Shown here piece by piece: positions 10,165 through 18,787 of a DNA stretch of 64,000 bases. The DNA is from Flavobacteriaceae bacterium (lineage in GTDB: Bacteria; Bacteroidota; Bacteroidia; Flavobacteriales; Flavobacteriaceae), in the NCBI GenBank assembly GCA_028284005.1, contig JANQSO010000003.1:1-64000 (forward strand), in the 5' to 3' direction. Under the pieces are notes generated by a model. The model made no database searches and was not told where the DNA came from. It saw only the letters and a program-made list of their open reading frames with translations. The position numbers were made by a program, and so were the translations under genes. Position 1 is the first letter of the stretch, and each line of letters begins with the position of its first letter.

Positions 10165-10694
10165 AGACTTTAGTTGGAAATGACATACAGTTACGTGCTT
10201 TAGAACCTTCGGATCTGGATTTTTTGTACGCCCTGGAAAATGATGAAACAGTTTGGGAAGTTAGTAGTACAACGACTCCTTACTCCAAATTTGTATTGAA
10301 ACAATATCTGGATAATGCGCATCGTGATATCTACGATGTTAAACAACTGCGCCTGGTGATCTGTTCTGTTAAGGATAAGCACCCGATAGGTTTCATTGAC
10401 CTTTTTGATTTTGACCCCAAACACAAAAGAGTAGGAATTGGGATCGTTATTTTTAAAGAAGAAGACAGGGGGAAAGGTTATGCACTGCAATCACTCACAT
10501 TGGTTTGTGATTATGCGTTCAAGCACTTGCAGACGCACCAGGTGTATGCCAATATTACCGAAGACAACAAGAGGAGTATTCAATTGTTTGAAAAACTGGG
10601 CTTCAGTAATGCAGGAGTAAAGAAAGACTGGATCTTTTCTGAAGGAAATTATAAGGACGAACATTTATATCAATTATTTAACCATGTACATTAA
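10161..10694 (+). CDS. GNAT family N-acetyltransferase, RimJ/RimL-like
   Basis: A 177-residue acetyltransferase of the type with an N-terminal IQLRALEPSDLDFLYALEND stretch, a central LRLVICSVKDKHPIGFIDLFDF and the acetyl-CoA loop RGKGYALQSLTLVCDYAF near residues 98-115. The C-terminal NKRSIQLFEKLGF is typical of RimJ/RimL and SpeG relatives. The start ATG overlaps the dapF stop; the 3' end overlaps mltG by 11 bases. The substrate is unknown. Confidence 0.85.
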   Translation: MKTLVGNDIQLRALEPSDLDFLYALENDETVWEVSSTTTPYSKFVLKQYLDNAHRDIYDVKQLRLVICSVKDKHPIGFIDLFDFDPKHKRVGIGIVIFKEEDRGKGYALQSLTLVCDYAFKHLQTHQVYANITEDNKRSIQLFEKLGFSNAGVKKDWIFSEGNYKDEHLYQLFNHVH

Positions 10695-11727
10695 GAAGAT
10701 ATTAGTAATCATATTGTTAATTGGTTTAGTAGGGATGGCTGGCTTTGCCTATTACGTATATAATAGTGTGTTCGTTTCAAATACTGCATTTAATAACGAA
10801 GAAGCACATATTTATATTTCTACAGGAGCAAGCTTTAGTGATGTGTTAGATGAATTACAACCTCTTTTGGAAGATGTTGTAGCATTTGAAGCTGTTGCAA
10901 ACAGAAAAGGATATCCAACTAATATTAAGCCCGGGCATTATATTATTAAGAAGGGGATGAATAATAACGATATCGTCAATACCATTCGCAGTAATAATGT
11001 TCCTATAAAGATCAAGTTCAATAACCAGGAGCGACTGGAAAACCTTGCCGGGCATGTGGCAAATCAAATTGAAGCAGACAGCCTCTCATTGTTGAATGCC
11101 ATGAGAGATACCGAATTTTTAGCAGAAGCCCAACTTAATAGTGATGAAGCTTTAGGTATGTATGTTCCTAATACGTATGAATTGTATTGGAACACCTCTT
11201 CGGAAGACTTTTGTAAACGAATGCTTTCCGAATACCATCGTTTTTGGAACGAGGCCCGTACCCAAAAAGCAGAGGCTTTACAACTAACCAGGGAGCAGGT
11301 AATGTCTTTAGCGGCCATTGTGCAAAAAGAAACTGCCAAAACAGATGAACGCCCGCGCGTGGCAGGAGTTTACGTAAACCGAATTAAAAAAGGAATGCCA
11401 TTACAGGCAGACCCAACCGTGATATACGCTAAAAAGAAGGCAGAAAACGATTTTGAACAGGTCATTAAACGGGTATTGTACCGTGACCTTGAACTGGATT
11501 CTCCTTACAATACCTATAAATATGCCGGTGTACCTCCGGGGCCTATCACTATGCCGGATATTTCTTCCATAGATGCTGTATTGAACTATGAGAAGCATGA
11601 CTACCTCTTTTTTGTAGCCGATGTTACTAATTTTGGCTATCATAAGTTTGCAAAAACACTAAGGCAACACAATCGTAACAGAGCCGAATATGTGCGCTGG
11701 GTAAATGCAAATGGAGTTAACAGATAG
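10684..11727 (+). CDS. mltG: Endolytic murein transglycosylase MltG (YceG-like)
   Basis: Cleaves nascent glycan strands at the membrane and is thought to set strand length. The 347-residue protein has one N-terminal transmembrane segment (about 5-26), a LysM-like region, and the YceG catalytic domain with the family stretches LAAIVQKETAKTDERPRVAGVYVNR and MPLQADPTVIYA. The Glu in the first of these is the expected catalytic residue. The C-terminal SPYNTYKYAGVPPGPI is also conserved. It closes the dapF operon. Confidence 0.93.
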   Translation: MYIKKILVIILLIGLVGMAGFAYYVYNSVFVSNTAFNNEEAHIYISTGASFSDVLDELQPLLEDVVAFEAVANRKGYPTNIKPGHYIIKKGMNNNDIVNTIRSNNVPIKIKFNNQERLENLAGHVANQIEADSLSLLNAMRDTEFLAEAQLNSDEALGMYVPNTYELYWNTSSEDFCKRMLSEYHRFWNEARTQKAEALQLTREQVMSLAAIVQKETAKTDERPRVAGVYVNRIKKGMPLQADPTVIYAKKKAENDFEQVIKRVLYRDLELDSPYNTYKYAGVPPGPITMPDISSIDAVLNYEKHDYLFFVADVTNFGYHKFAKTLRQHNRNRAEYVRWVNANGVNR

Positions 11728-11916
11728 TCCAACAACGTTTTACATCCCAAAAATGTGAAGAAATATGTTAATTAAAGAAATCTATTCTTCAGATTTCAAT
11801 TGCTTAAAAAACTATCTTGCATTAAAGAATTGTTAAAAAAAAGGTCGGATAACCCTATTTTATTGTCAATTTAACAATTTTTAACAAAGATCATAGAAAA
11901 ATATTGAAATAAGTCG

Positions 11917-11924
11917 TATTTTTG
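11917..11924 (+). promoter_or_regulatory. -7 promoter element of the lysozyme-like gene
   Basis: TATTTTTG followed by C matches TAnnTTTG, 49 bases before the ATG at 11974. The upstream region is strongly AT-rich with several TTAACAA words, and no clear TTG lies at the right distance. Confidence 0.5.
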
Positions 11925-11973
11925 CACGCTGAAATGATAGGTGTAAGAAATTTCACCTGAATTTTTTAAAAAA

Positions 11974-12618
11974 ATGAAACAGAGTCACTTACAAGTCGTT
12001 GCATTACTTTTAGTAACAATATTTGTTGCTTCAGGTTTTTCGTTTGGCAAACGTATTGACCTTTCTCATTATAAAGTGGATGAGACTGTTGAGGTTTGCT
12101 ATCATGTTCCGAACGAATTTGATTTCGTAGATACACAAGAGTCTGCTGTTTACAGCTTATTTCTTGGAAAAACATATGTTGGATTTAAAGAAGCTTTAGG
12201 CTTTAAAGAATCAAGAGGCGATTATGCTATTATTAACCAATATGGTTATCTTGGGAAATACCAATTTGCAAAAGCTACCTTAAAGATGATCGGCGTTAAG
12301 AATGCCGAAGGTTTTTTGGAAGATACTTACTTGCAGGAAAAGGCTTTTAAAGCTTATACGTCAAGAAATAAATGGATCTTGCGTAGAGATATTAAAAGGT
12401 ATAGCGGTAGGTATATGAATGGTGTTAAAGTTACCGAATCCGGAATTTTGGCTGCAGCACATTTGGCCGGTGCAGGTAATGTAAAAAAATACCTGAGAAG
12501 TGGTGGCGAAATAGGTTTTGCAGATGCCAATGGAACTTCAATTAGATATTATCTAAAGAAATTTTCCGGCTACGATACTTCTTTTATTGTAGCAGATAAG
12601 AAAGCAAGGGTTTTATAA
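11974..12618 (+). CDS. Exported lysozyme-fold protein, putative peptidoglycan lytic enzyme
   Basis: A 214-residue protein with a hydrophobic signal segment (about 5-24). The middle part has FKEALGFKESRGDYAIINQYGYLGKYQF (about 70-97), the pattern of transglycosylases and lysozymes in which the Glu of ESRG is the expected catalytic residue, and later GILAAAHLAGAGNVKKYLRSGG. It therefore probably cuts or binds peptidoglycan in the periplasm. I cannot name a specific family. It is transcribed alone, between mltG and a convergent methyltransferase gene. Confidence 0.7.
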   Translation: MKQSHLQVVALLLVTIFVASGFSFGKRIDLSHYKVDETVEVCYHVPNEFDFVDTQESAVYSLFLGKTYVGFKEALGFKESRGDYAIINQYGYLGKYQFAKATLKMIGVKNAEGFLEDTYLQEKAFKAYTSRNKWILRRDIKRYSGRYMNGVKVTESGILAAAHLAGAGNVKKYLRSGGEIGFADANGTSIRYYLKKFSGYDTSFIVADKKARVL

Positions 12619-12626
12619 GAAGATAA

Positions 12627-13340
12627 TTATTTTTGAATAATAAATAAGGTGGGCCTTTTATTAAGGTCCACCTTTATTTTTTTCCATTCTTCTGCTGAAG
12701 TTGTTTTAATATATTCTGAAGGAAGTGTTATATCGCAAGCAACACATAATTGTGTGTCTTTGTGTAATGTGTTTAATAAGCTTTCCATCATTTGATTGTT
12801 CCGATAGGGTGTTTCAATAAATAATTGAGACTGTTCTTGTTCTTTGGAAAGGCGCTCCAGGCGTTTAATTTCCGTTTTGCGCTCTCGCTTGTCAATGGGT
12901 AGGTAGCCATTAAATGCAAAATTCTGACCGTTAAAGCCACTGGCCATCATTGCCATCAATATTGAAGAAGGGCCTACTAAAGGCACTACTTTAATTCCTT
13001 TCATATGTGCCTGTTGTACAACTGCAGCTCCGGGGTCCGCGATTCCCGGGCAACCGGCATCAGAGATCACTCCTACATCGAAACCTTCAAAACATGGAGC
13101 CAGCATCTCGGGAATTTCGGTCTCATGGGTAAATTTATTAATGAGTTGAAAATGCAGGTCGGGTTGTGATTTCCTTGGGACAATGCTCTTAATGAAATGG
13201 CGGGCACTTTTTTCGTGCTCTACAATATAATGGTCAATATGTTCTACAGCTTTTTTTACTAAAAGAGGTAGTACCTCCAGGGGAGGAGTCTCCCCCAGGG
13301 TACATGGTATTAAATATAAATTTCCTTTAGGAGGAAGCAT
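12627..13340 (-). CDS. rsmI: SAM-dependent methyltransferase, RsmI-like
   Basis: A tetrapyrrole-methylase-fold enzyme. RsmI 2'-O-methylates C1402 of 16S rRNA. The 237-residue protein has the N-terminal NLYLIPCTLGE, the SAM-site stretch GVISDAGCPGIADPGAAVVQQAH (about 90-112), VVPLVGPSSILMAMMASGFNG, and the substrate region QLFIETPYRNNQMMESLL. It is shorter than E. coli RsmI (about 286) because the N- and C-terminal segments differ, as in many Bacteroidota homologues, so the rRNA target is less sure than the fold. It follows the GSDH-like gene by 9 bases. Confidence 0.8.
   Translation of the reverse strand: MLPPKGNLYLIPCTLGETPPLEVLPLLVKKAVEHIDHYIVEHEKSARHFIKSIVPRKSQPDLHFQLINKFTHETEIPEMLAPCFEGFDVGVISDAGCPGIADPGAAVVQQAHMKGIKVVPLVGPSSILMAMMASGFNGQNFAFNGYLPIDKRERKTEIKRLERLSKEQEQSQLFIETPYRNNQMMESLLNTLHKDTQLCVACDITLPSEYIKTTSAEEWKKIKVDLNKRPTLFIIQK
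12644..12676 (+). terminator. Terminator embedded in the convergent methyltransferase gene
   Basis: AAGGTGGGCC pairs with GGTCCACCTT and is followed by a T-rich tract on the plus strand, about 28 bases after the stop of the lysozyme-like gene. It lies inside the last codons of the rsmI-like gene on the other strand. Confidence 0.65.
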
Positions 13341-13349
13341 TGGTACATT

Positions 13350-14726
13350 TTATTTGACCACTAATTTTTTAATACTAAAGGAACCGGTTTCAGAAAATAC
13401 TTTTACCAGATAAATACCCTGACTTAAGCCGGCAACAGATATATTCTTGCTGGGTGCAAAGATATTTTCTTCAGAAATAAGGGTGCTTCCCTTAAGATCC
13501 ACTATAGTAATGGCTGCTATATTTTGATTTTCAGAACTAAAAGTTACATTTTCCGAAGCTGGGTTAGGAACCATAGAGATTTTAGCAGTATTAAAATCAG
13601 TTACCCCTAAAGTGCTGGTAATTTTATAAATACGCCCGCCATGGTCAACAATATATAATTCTTCCTCAATGTCAACACCAAATGAGGTCCAGGATCCTCC
13701 ATAGGTACCGTGGTCTACCAGAGTACCACCACTGGTCACTGTGCCTATTCTTCCACTGCAAACATCGGCGTAAAAATAAAGGCCGCTTAAACTGGGATAG
13801 TCACTTCCCCGGTACACGTACCCTCCGGTAATAGAACAATTACCACTTCCGGTACTTGACGAATATTCTGCAATAGGGAAAGTGAGTTCGCTGGGGTTGG
13901 GGCAACCTGTGGTATTATACGGATCGGAACCTTCGTAACAACGCCATCCATAGTTAAGGCCGGCTTCTGTAGCTCCCGCACGATCAATTTCCTCAACATC
14001 TTCCTGGCCTACATCACCTATCCAAATATCTCCGTTTGCACTGTCAAAAGAAAACCTCCAGGGATTTCGTAATCCATAGGCCCAAATTTCTTCGGCATTT
14101 ACAGCACTTCCGGCAAAAGGATTGTCTGCAGGAATACCGTAATTGTTTCCACCTCCGGGATTATCAATATCAAGACGCAGCAATTTTCCAAGGAGTATCG
14201 TGGTATTTTGTGCACGATTTCCGGGATCACCACCACTTCCGCCATCTCCGGCAGCAATATATAAATAGCCATCAGAAGCAAAAGCAATACCGCCCCCATT
14301 ATGATTTGGAAACGGCTGTGAGTATTCTATAATGGTCAATTCGGAACCGGGAAGAGCAATATCGGGATCTCCGGGGTCTACAGAAAATCTGGAGATACGC
14401 GTATCTCCGTTCGTCTTTGTATAGTTTACATAGAAATAACCATTCGTATCGTAGTTAGGGTGAAATGCCAGACCTAAAAGGCCTTGTTCACTTCCATTAG
14501 ATACCAGGCTGGAAATATTTAAAAAAGGAGTGGGATTTGTGGTTCCATCCGAATTCAAAATTTTGATCCGACCTGATTGTTCTACAACAAAAAGACGGCT
14601 GTCACCGGCATTTTGAAGGTCTATCGGGCTACTAAACCCGTTTGCAAATAATGAGATTTCCACGGTTTGAGCTTCTAAAAAACTCAAACACAGGAAAAAG
14701 AATAGATAAGGGACATACTTTTTCAT
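13350..14726 (-). CDS. Secreted glucose/sorbosone dehydrogenase-like beta-propeller with T9SS tail
   Basis: A 458-residue exported protein starting at MKKYVPYLFFFL (ATG 14726; the upstream extension is not signal-like). After the signal peptide comes a six-bladed GSDH propeller with family stretches EQSGRIKILNSDG, GLLGLAFHPNY, HNGGGIAFASDGYLYIAAGDGG, YGLRNPWRFSFD and YVYRGSDYPSLSG. The last about 80 residues, with SMVPNPASENVTF and a GIYLVKVFSETGSFSIKKLVVK-type end, are a type A sorting domain for the type IX secretion system. PQQ-dependent aldose oxidation is the family activity; substrate and cofactor are inferred only. Confidence 0.88.
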   Translation of the reverse strand: MKKYVPYLFFFLCLSFLEAQTVEISLFANGFSSPIDLQNAGDSRLFVVEQSGRIKILNSDGTTNPTPFLNISSLVSNGSEQGLLGLAFHPNYDTNGYFYVNYTKTNGDTRISRFSVDPGDPDIALPGSELTIIEYSQPFPNHNGGGIAFASDGYLYIAAGDGGSGGDPGNRAQNTTILLGKLLRLDIDNPGGGNNYGIPADNPFAGSAVNAEEIWAYGLRNPWRFSFDSANGDIWIGDVGQEDVEEIDRAGATEAGLNYGWRCYEGSDPYNTTGCPNPSELTFPIAEYSSSTGSGNCSITGGYVYRGSDYPSLSGLYFYADVCSGRIGTVTSGGTLVDHGTYGGSWTSFGVDIEEELYIVDHGGRIYKITSTLGVTDFNTAKISMVPNPASENVTFSSENQNIAAITIVDLKGSTLISEENIFAPSKNISVAGLSQGIYLVKVFSETGSFSIKKLVVK

Positions 14727-14771
14727 GATATTTTTTTTTCTAAAGTAATGAAAACCCTTCAATAATAAAAG

Positions 14772-15224
14772 TTATAATCTTCGGGCAATTTTTTCGCAGG
14801 CCTCGTCCAGCATTTGGAATACATTTTCAAAGCCATTATCTCCTCCGTAATATGGGTCCGGGACATCCATATTTTCACCGGGAAAGACCTCGTTGAGGAT
14901 GAGTTTCACTTTTTCAATTTCTGATTGATCTTTAGCAAGTTGAACGACATCACGATAATTAGAGTTATCCATTACAAAAATATGGTCGTAAGACTCAAAG
15001 TCGTATGGAGAAAATTTCTTGCCTCGCTGATCAGTGATATCCAAACCATATCTTTTAGCTACGGCAATACTTCTTTTATCCGGCAATTCGCCAACATGCC
15101 ACCCTCCAGTTCCTGCCGAATCTACAAATACTTCGGAAGCATTGACTTTGGATTTTAAAATACCTTCTGCCAGAGGAGAACGGCAGATGTTTCCCAGGCA
15201 AACCATAAGAACTTTAACTTTCAT
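14772..15224 (-). CDS. Low-molecular-weight protein-tyrosine phosphatase
   Basis: A 150-residue cytoplasmic phosphatase with the P-loop CLGNICRSP at residues 9-17 (C-x5-R) and the late DP motif in VPDPYYGGDNGFENV, whose Asp is the general acid. Both catalytic elements are intact. It removes phosphate from tyrosine in proteins; targets are unknown. It lies between dnaA and the GSDH-like gene, all on the minus strand. Confidence 0.92.
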   Translation of the reverse strand: MKVKVLMVCLGNICRSPLAEGILKSKVNASEVFVDSAGTGGWHVGELPDKRSIAVAKRYGLDITDQRGKKFSPYDFESYDHIFVMDNSNYRDVVQLAKDQSEIEKVKLILNEVFPGENMDVPDPYYGGDNGFENVFQMLDEACEKIARRL

Positions 15225-15265
15225 ATCTGGTAATTATAAAGAACCGGTGAAGCACCGGATGGTTA

Positions 15266-16693
15266 TTATAAGGTAAGCTTTTTGTTGAGGTCTTCTACGT
15301 ACTTTCTAAACTGCTTATCTGTACTGGACAAATTATCAACGGTCTTACAAGCATGCAATACTGTAGCGTGGTCTCGTTGTCCAATTTGTGAACCAATGGA
15401 CGCCAAAGAAGCCTTTGTAAACTTTTTAGCAAAGAACATGGCGAGTTGCCTTGCCTGAACAATATGACGTTTTCTAGTTTTAGATTGAAGTGTATCCACA
15501 TCCATTTGGAAATATTCGCTTACTACCTTTTGGATATAATCAATAGATACTTCCCGTTTGGTATGCTTAACGTAGTTGTCAACAATTTTCTTGGCAAGAT
15601 CAATGGTAATTTCCCGCTTGTTGAATGAAGAGTGCGCGATCAATGAAATAATAGCACCTTCCAATTCACGAATATTGGTCTTTATATTATTTGCCAGGAA
15701 TTCAATAATATCTTCCGGCATTTCCACACCATCCCTGTACAATTTATTTTTTATGATAGCGACACGGGTATCGTAATCGGGGTGGTTCAATTCTGCTGAA
15801 AGTCCCCATTTAAAACGAGATAACAAACGTTGTTCGATATCGATCATGTCTACCGGAGCTTTATCACTTGTTAGGATAACCTGCTTTCCGTTTTGGTGCA
15901 AATGGTTGAATATGTGAAAGAACACATCCTGTGTTCCCGCTTTTCCGGAAAGCAATTGAATATCGTCTACGATCAATACATCTATGATCTGGTAGAAATG
16001 AATAAAATCGTTCCTGTTATTCTTTTTAACAGACTCTATATATTGCTGCGTGAACTTTTCCGCAGAAATATACAGGACGGTTTTTTCGGGATATTTATCT
16101 TTTATTTCTACACCTATGGCATGTGCCAAATGTGTTTTTCCCAAACCAACTCCTCCAAAGATCAATAATGGATTAAAAGAAGTGCCTCCGGGTTTGTTGG
16201 CCACTGCCATTCCTGCAGAGCGCGCTAAACGATTGGATTCACCTTCCAAAAAATTATCGAAGTTATAATTGGGATTGAGTTGTGATTCGATCTTTACATT
16301 TCGGATCCCCGGAATCACAAAAGGATTTTTAAGTTCGGGGCTTTTATTCTTTAAGGGTACGTCCACATCCTGGGATTGTACCTGACTGCGATTTGAACTT
16401 GGGATCTTCTCTGTAAAAGGTTGTTTGTTTCCATAGGTGTTCTCCATTTTAATAACGTACACCAGTTTGGCATTTGTTCCCAATTCTTTAGTAAGGGCAA
16501 CCTTTAATAATTTAACGTAATGCTCTTCCAGCCACTCATAAAAAAACTTGCTGGGGACCTGAATACTAAGAGCGTTATCCGTAAGCTTAACTGCCTTAAT
16601 AGGTTCGAACCAGGTTTTGTATGCTTGTGAAGTAATGTTATCTTCAATAAAGGACAAACAATTTTTCCAAACCGATTCCGCAGTTTTGCTCAT
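15266..16693 (-). CDS. dnaA: Chromosomal replication initiator DnaA
   Basis: Binds DnaA boxes at the origin and melts it with ATP. The 475-residue protein has domain I (1-90), a variable linker, the AAA+ domain from about residue 140 with Walker A GGVGLGKTHLA and Walker B VLIVDDIQLLSG, and domain IV with the box-recognition stretch GQRDHATVLHACKTV. Length is normal. Three DnaA-box-like sequences lie just upstream, suggesting autoregulation or a nearby origin. Confidence 0.97.
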   Translation of the reverse strand: MSKTAESVWKNCLSFIEDNITSQAYKTWFEPIKAVKLTDNALSIQVPSKFFYEWLEEHYVKLLKVALTKELGTNAKLVYVIKMENTYGNKQPFTEKIPSSNRSQVQSQDVDVPLKNKSPELKNPFVIPGIRNVKIESQLNPNYNFDNFLEGESNRLARSAGMAVANKPGGTSFNPLLIFGGVGLGKTHLAHAIGVEIKDKYPEKTVLYISAEKFTQQYIESVKKNNRNDFIHFYQIIDVLIVDDIQLLSGKAGTQDVFFHIFNHLHQNGKQVILTSDKAPVDMIDIEQRLLSRFKWGLSAELNHPDYDTRVAIIKNKLYRDGVEMPEDIIEFLANNIKTNIRELEGAIISLIAHSSFNKREITIDLAKKIVDNYVKHTKREVSIDYIQKVVSEYFQMDVDTLQSKTRKRHIVQARQLAMFFAKKFTKASLASIGSQIGQRDHATVLHACKTVDNLSSTDKQFRKYVEDLNKKLTL

Positions 16694-16725
16694 AGTTTAA
16701 TTTGAAGTTTTAGTTAGTTAAATAA

Positions 16726-16791
16726 TGTTGATAAAAAAAGAGAAAAAGTGTTTTCCCTAACAATTTATTAACACTACAAATATGTGAACAA
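16726..16791. promoter_or_regulatory. Cluster of three DnaA-box-like sites upstream of dnaA
   Basis: TTATCAACA (minus strand, 16726-16734), TTATTAACA (16765-16773) and TTGTTCACA (minus strand, 16783-16791) each differ from TTATCCACA at one or two positions. They fall within 66 bases of very AT-rich DNA just before the dnaA ATG. In such AT-rich sequence some matches are expected by chance. Confidence 0.35.
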
Positions 16792-16898
16792 AAAAATGAA
16801 AAAAAAAATAGAATAGGTATTGAATTTGTAGTTTTTTTTTCGCATACTGTAACTAATTCAAATCTACAAAAAAAAGTTCCTTTTTCAGCATATAAACT

Positions 16899-17297
16899 TT
16901 GAAAAAAAATCTTACAAAATTAAGAGTTCGTTATGGAGAGACAGACCAAATGGGTATTGTGTATTACGGTAATTATGCAGAATATTTAGAACAAGGAAGA
17001 ACGGAATGGCTACGTGAACTGGGCTTTTCGTACAAATGGATGGAAGAAAATAACATCCATTTACCTGTTGTACATATGACTATAGATTACAAATCTCCGG
17101 CCTATTATGACGATATTTTGTATGTTACCACAACGTTAAGGAAAATTCCTACTTTTAAAATTGAGTTCTATTACGAAATTCACAATGAAGCAGATCAACT
17201 TTTAGTAACTGCTACCACGGCACTGGCCTTTGTAAATCGTACCACAAAAAAGTTAATGAAAGCACCTGATTATTTGCTAAATAAATTACAGGAATAA
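16899..17297 (+). CDS. Acyl-CoA thioesterase, 4-hydroxybenzoyl-CoA thioesterase family
   Basis: A 132-residue hotdog-fold enzyme that hydrolyses acyl-CoA thioesters. The N-terminal VRYGETDQMGIVYYGNYAEYLEQGR carries the catalytic Asp of the family (D in ETDQMG), followed by the hotdog helix. I take the TTG at 16899 as start because it gives MKKNLTKLRVRYGETD, in register with homologues; there is no ATG before the catalytic motif. It ends one base before the convergent YigZ gene. The natural substrate is unknown. Confidence 0.85.
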   Translation: MKKNLTKLRVRYGETDQMGIVYYGNYAEYLEQGRTEWLRELGFSYKWMEENNIHLPVVHMTIDYKSPAYYDDILYVTTTLRKIPTFKIEFYYEIHNEADQLLVTATTALAFVNRTTKKLMKAPDYLLNKLQE

Positions 17298-17915
17298 TTA
17301 ACTTTCTAATTTCTTTATGTTCACTTTGTATGTGGTTTCAAAGATCTTGAATATTCGTTCCGCATCTTTTCTTCGAACCAAAATTTCCATTTCACAATTC
17401 AGTTCCATTTTTTGATTAGCGATAGTAAGGTTTTCATCTTTCAGGATTCTCATGACCGTATTCATTTCGGGATATTCAAATTTCAGAAAAAAGGATTCGT
17501 CAATGGTTCTCTCTACAATCACTGAGTTCTCTAAAGCCATTTGTGCAGCAGTCTTATATGCCTGTACCAATCCGCCAACACCTAGTTTGGTTCCTCCAAA
17601 ATAACGAACTACCACTACCAGGACATTTGTAACATCAAAGGACTGTAGCTGCCCGTAAATAGGCATTCCTGCGCTATTGGAAGGCTCTCCGTCATCATTA
17701 GCACGGTAGCTCTCATAATTTTTACCAAGTTGCCAGGCATAGCACCAATGCCTTGCATTGTAATGCTTTTTCTTTAAATTTTCGATATGTTGCTTTATTT
17801 CATCTTCGGTACTAACAGGAAATGCATAGCCAAAGAACTTACTGCCACGATCCTTATGAAGAGCTTCGGCAGAAATTTTTGTAATTGTTCTATATGTATC
17901 TTTTTGTCTATCCAT
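17298..17915 (-). CDS. YigZ/IMPACT family protein
   Basis: A 205-residue protein starting at MDRQKDTYRTI (ATG 17915); the longer frame runs into the upstream EamA gene. The UPF0029/IMPACT N-terminal domain shows RGSKFFGYAFPVSTEDE, HNARHWCYAWQLG-like (YNARHWCYAWQLG), DDGEPSNSAGMPIYGQL and the signature VVVVRYFGGTKLGVGGLVQAYKTAA. The C-terminal part is the alpha/beta domain of YigZ. IMPACT proteins regulate translation in eukaryotes; the bacterial role is unclear. The start shares one base with the EamA stop. Confidence 0.9.
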   Translation of the reverse strand: MDRQKDTYRTITKISAEALHKDRGSKFFGYAFPVSTEDEIKQHIENLKKKHYNARHWCYAWQLGKNYESYRANDDGEPSNSAGMPIYGQLQSFDVTNVLVVVVRYFGGTKLGVGGLVQAYKTAAQMALENSVIVERTIDESFFLKFEYPEMNTVMRILKDENLTIANQKMELNCEMEILVRRKDAERIFKIFETTYKVNIKKLES

Positions 17916-18787
17916 TAGATTCCTGACAGGGTTACTAAAAAGATACTTATTACCGCGAGTAGAATGCCCAGCCAATTCTTTGGCAATAATTTTTCTCTGA
18001 ATAAGATAATTCCCATTAGTGTTGAAACCATTACTACAGCAACATTATTGACCGTGAAGATACCGGAGCTGTCCAAAATACCACTACGCAATGCTTTTAC
18101 CAAAAAATAGATCGAAAAGTAATTCGGGATTCCCAGTGCAATTCCACCTAATATATTTTTAAGCTGAATTGTAAGCTTTCTCCGTAATGCCAGGTAGATA
18201 AGTACAAAGATACCTACCATCGCTGCCGCACCAAATATGGTAGCCGAGAATAATGCGACATCGTTCTTGGCGACAAAGGCATCTTCTAAAAATTTAATGC
18301 TTGTATCTATAATACCGCTACCTATAAATACCAATAACGGGAAGATTAGGTCTTTACTTCTAATACTAAGGCTTCTGTTGGATTTTATGGATGCCAGATA
18401 TACAGCGGTTAAAGCCAGTAGAATTCCTATTAGCTTTAATATGTTTAAGCTTTCCCTATAATATACCAAACCAAAAATAATAGGGATCACTACACTCATT
18501 TTGGTAGCTACAGATACTACTGATAGTCCGCTGCGTTGTGTAGTGAGAGCCATTAAATTGAAAACAACAATGAATAAAGCGCCAAGCCCTAATGTAAAGT
18601 AGAACCACCCGTGTGAGGTTATTTCCGAAAAAGAAACAGGAGCATCATAAGCAATTATTCCACTGATACACGCTACAATATAATTAACCACAATTGCCTG
18701 AAGCGTATTGATCCTGAACCTGCTGAACAATTTGAAAGTCACAAAAATAATGACCGAAGATGCTACGCTAAGTATTAAATAGATCAA
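17915..18787 (-). CDS. EamA/DMT family transporter
   Basis: A 290-residue inner-membrane protein with ten predicted hydrophobic segments arranged as two EamA repeats of about 145 residues. It starts MIYLILSVASSVIIFVTFKLF and ends with GILLAVISIFLVTLSG. Drug/metabolite transporters of this kind move small solutes; the substrate is unknown. The start overlaps the ribD stop by four bases (ATGA), and the YigZ gene follows with a one-base overlap, so ribD-EamA-yigZ form an operon. Linkage to ribD suggests, but does not show, a riboflavin-related cargo. Confidence 0.85.
   Translation of the reverse strand: MIYLILSVASSVIIFVTFKLFSRFRINTLQAIVVNYIVACISGIIAYDAPVSFSEITSHGWFYFTLGLGALFIVVFNLMALTTQRSGLSVVSVATKMSVVIPIIFGLVYYRESLNILKLIGILLALTAVYLASIKSNRSLSIRSKDLIFPLLVFIGSGIIDTSIKFLEDAFVAKNDVALFSATIFGAAAMVGIFVLIYLALRRKLTIQLKNILGGIALGIPNYFSIYFLVKALRSGILDSSGIFTVNNVAVVMVSTLMGIILFREKLLPKNWLGILLAVISIFLVTLSGI

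Noticed and set aside
12627-12676. Truncated end of the RsmI-like gene caused by the terminator hairpin
   Set aside because: The reading frame stays open through the hairpin and ends in a normal family-like tail, so coding and terminator simply overlap.
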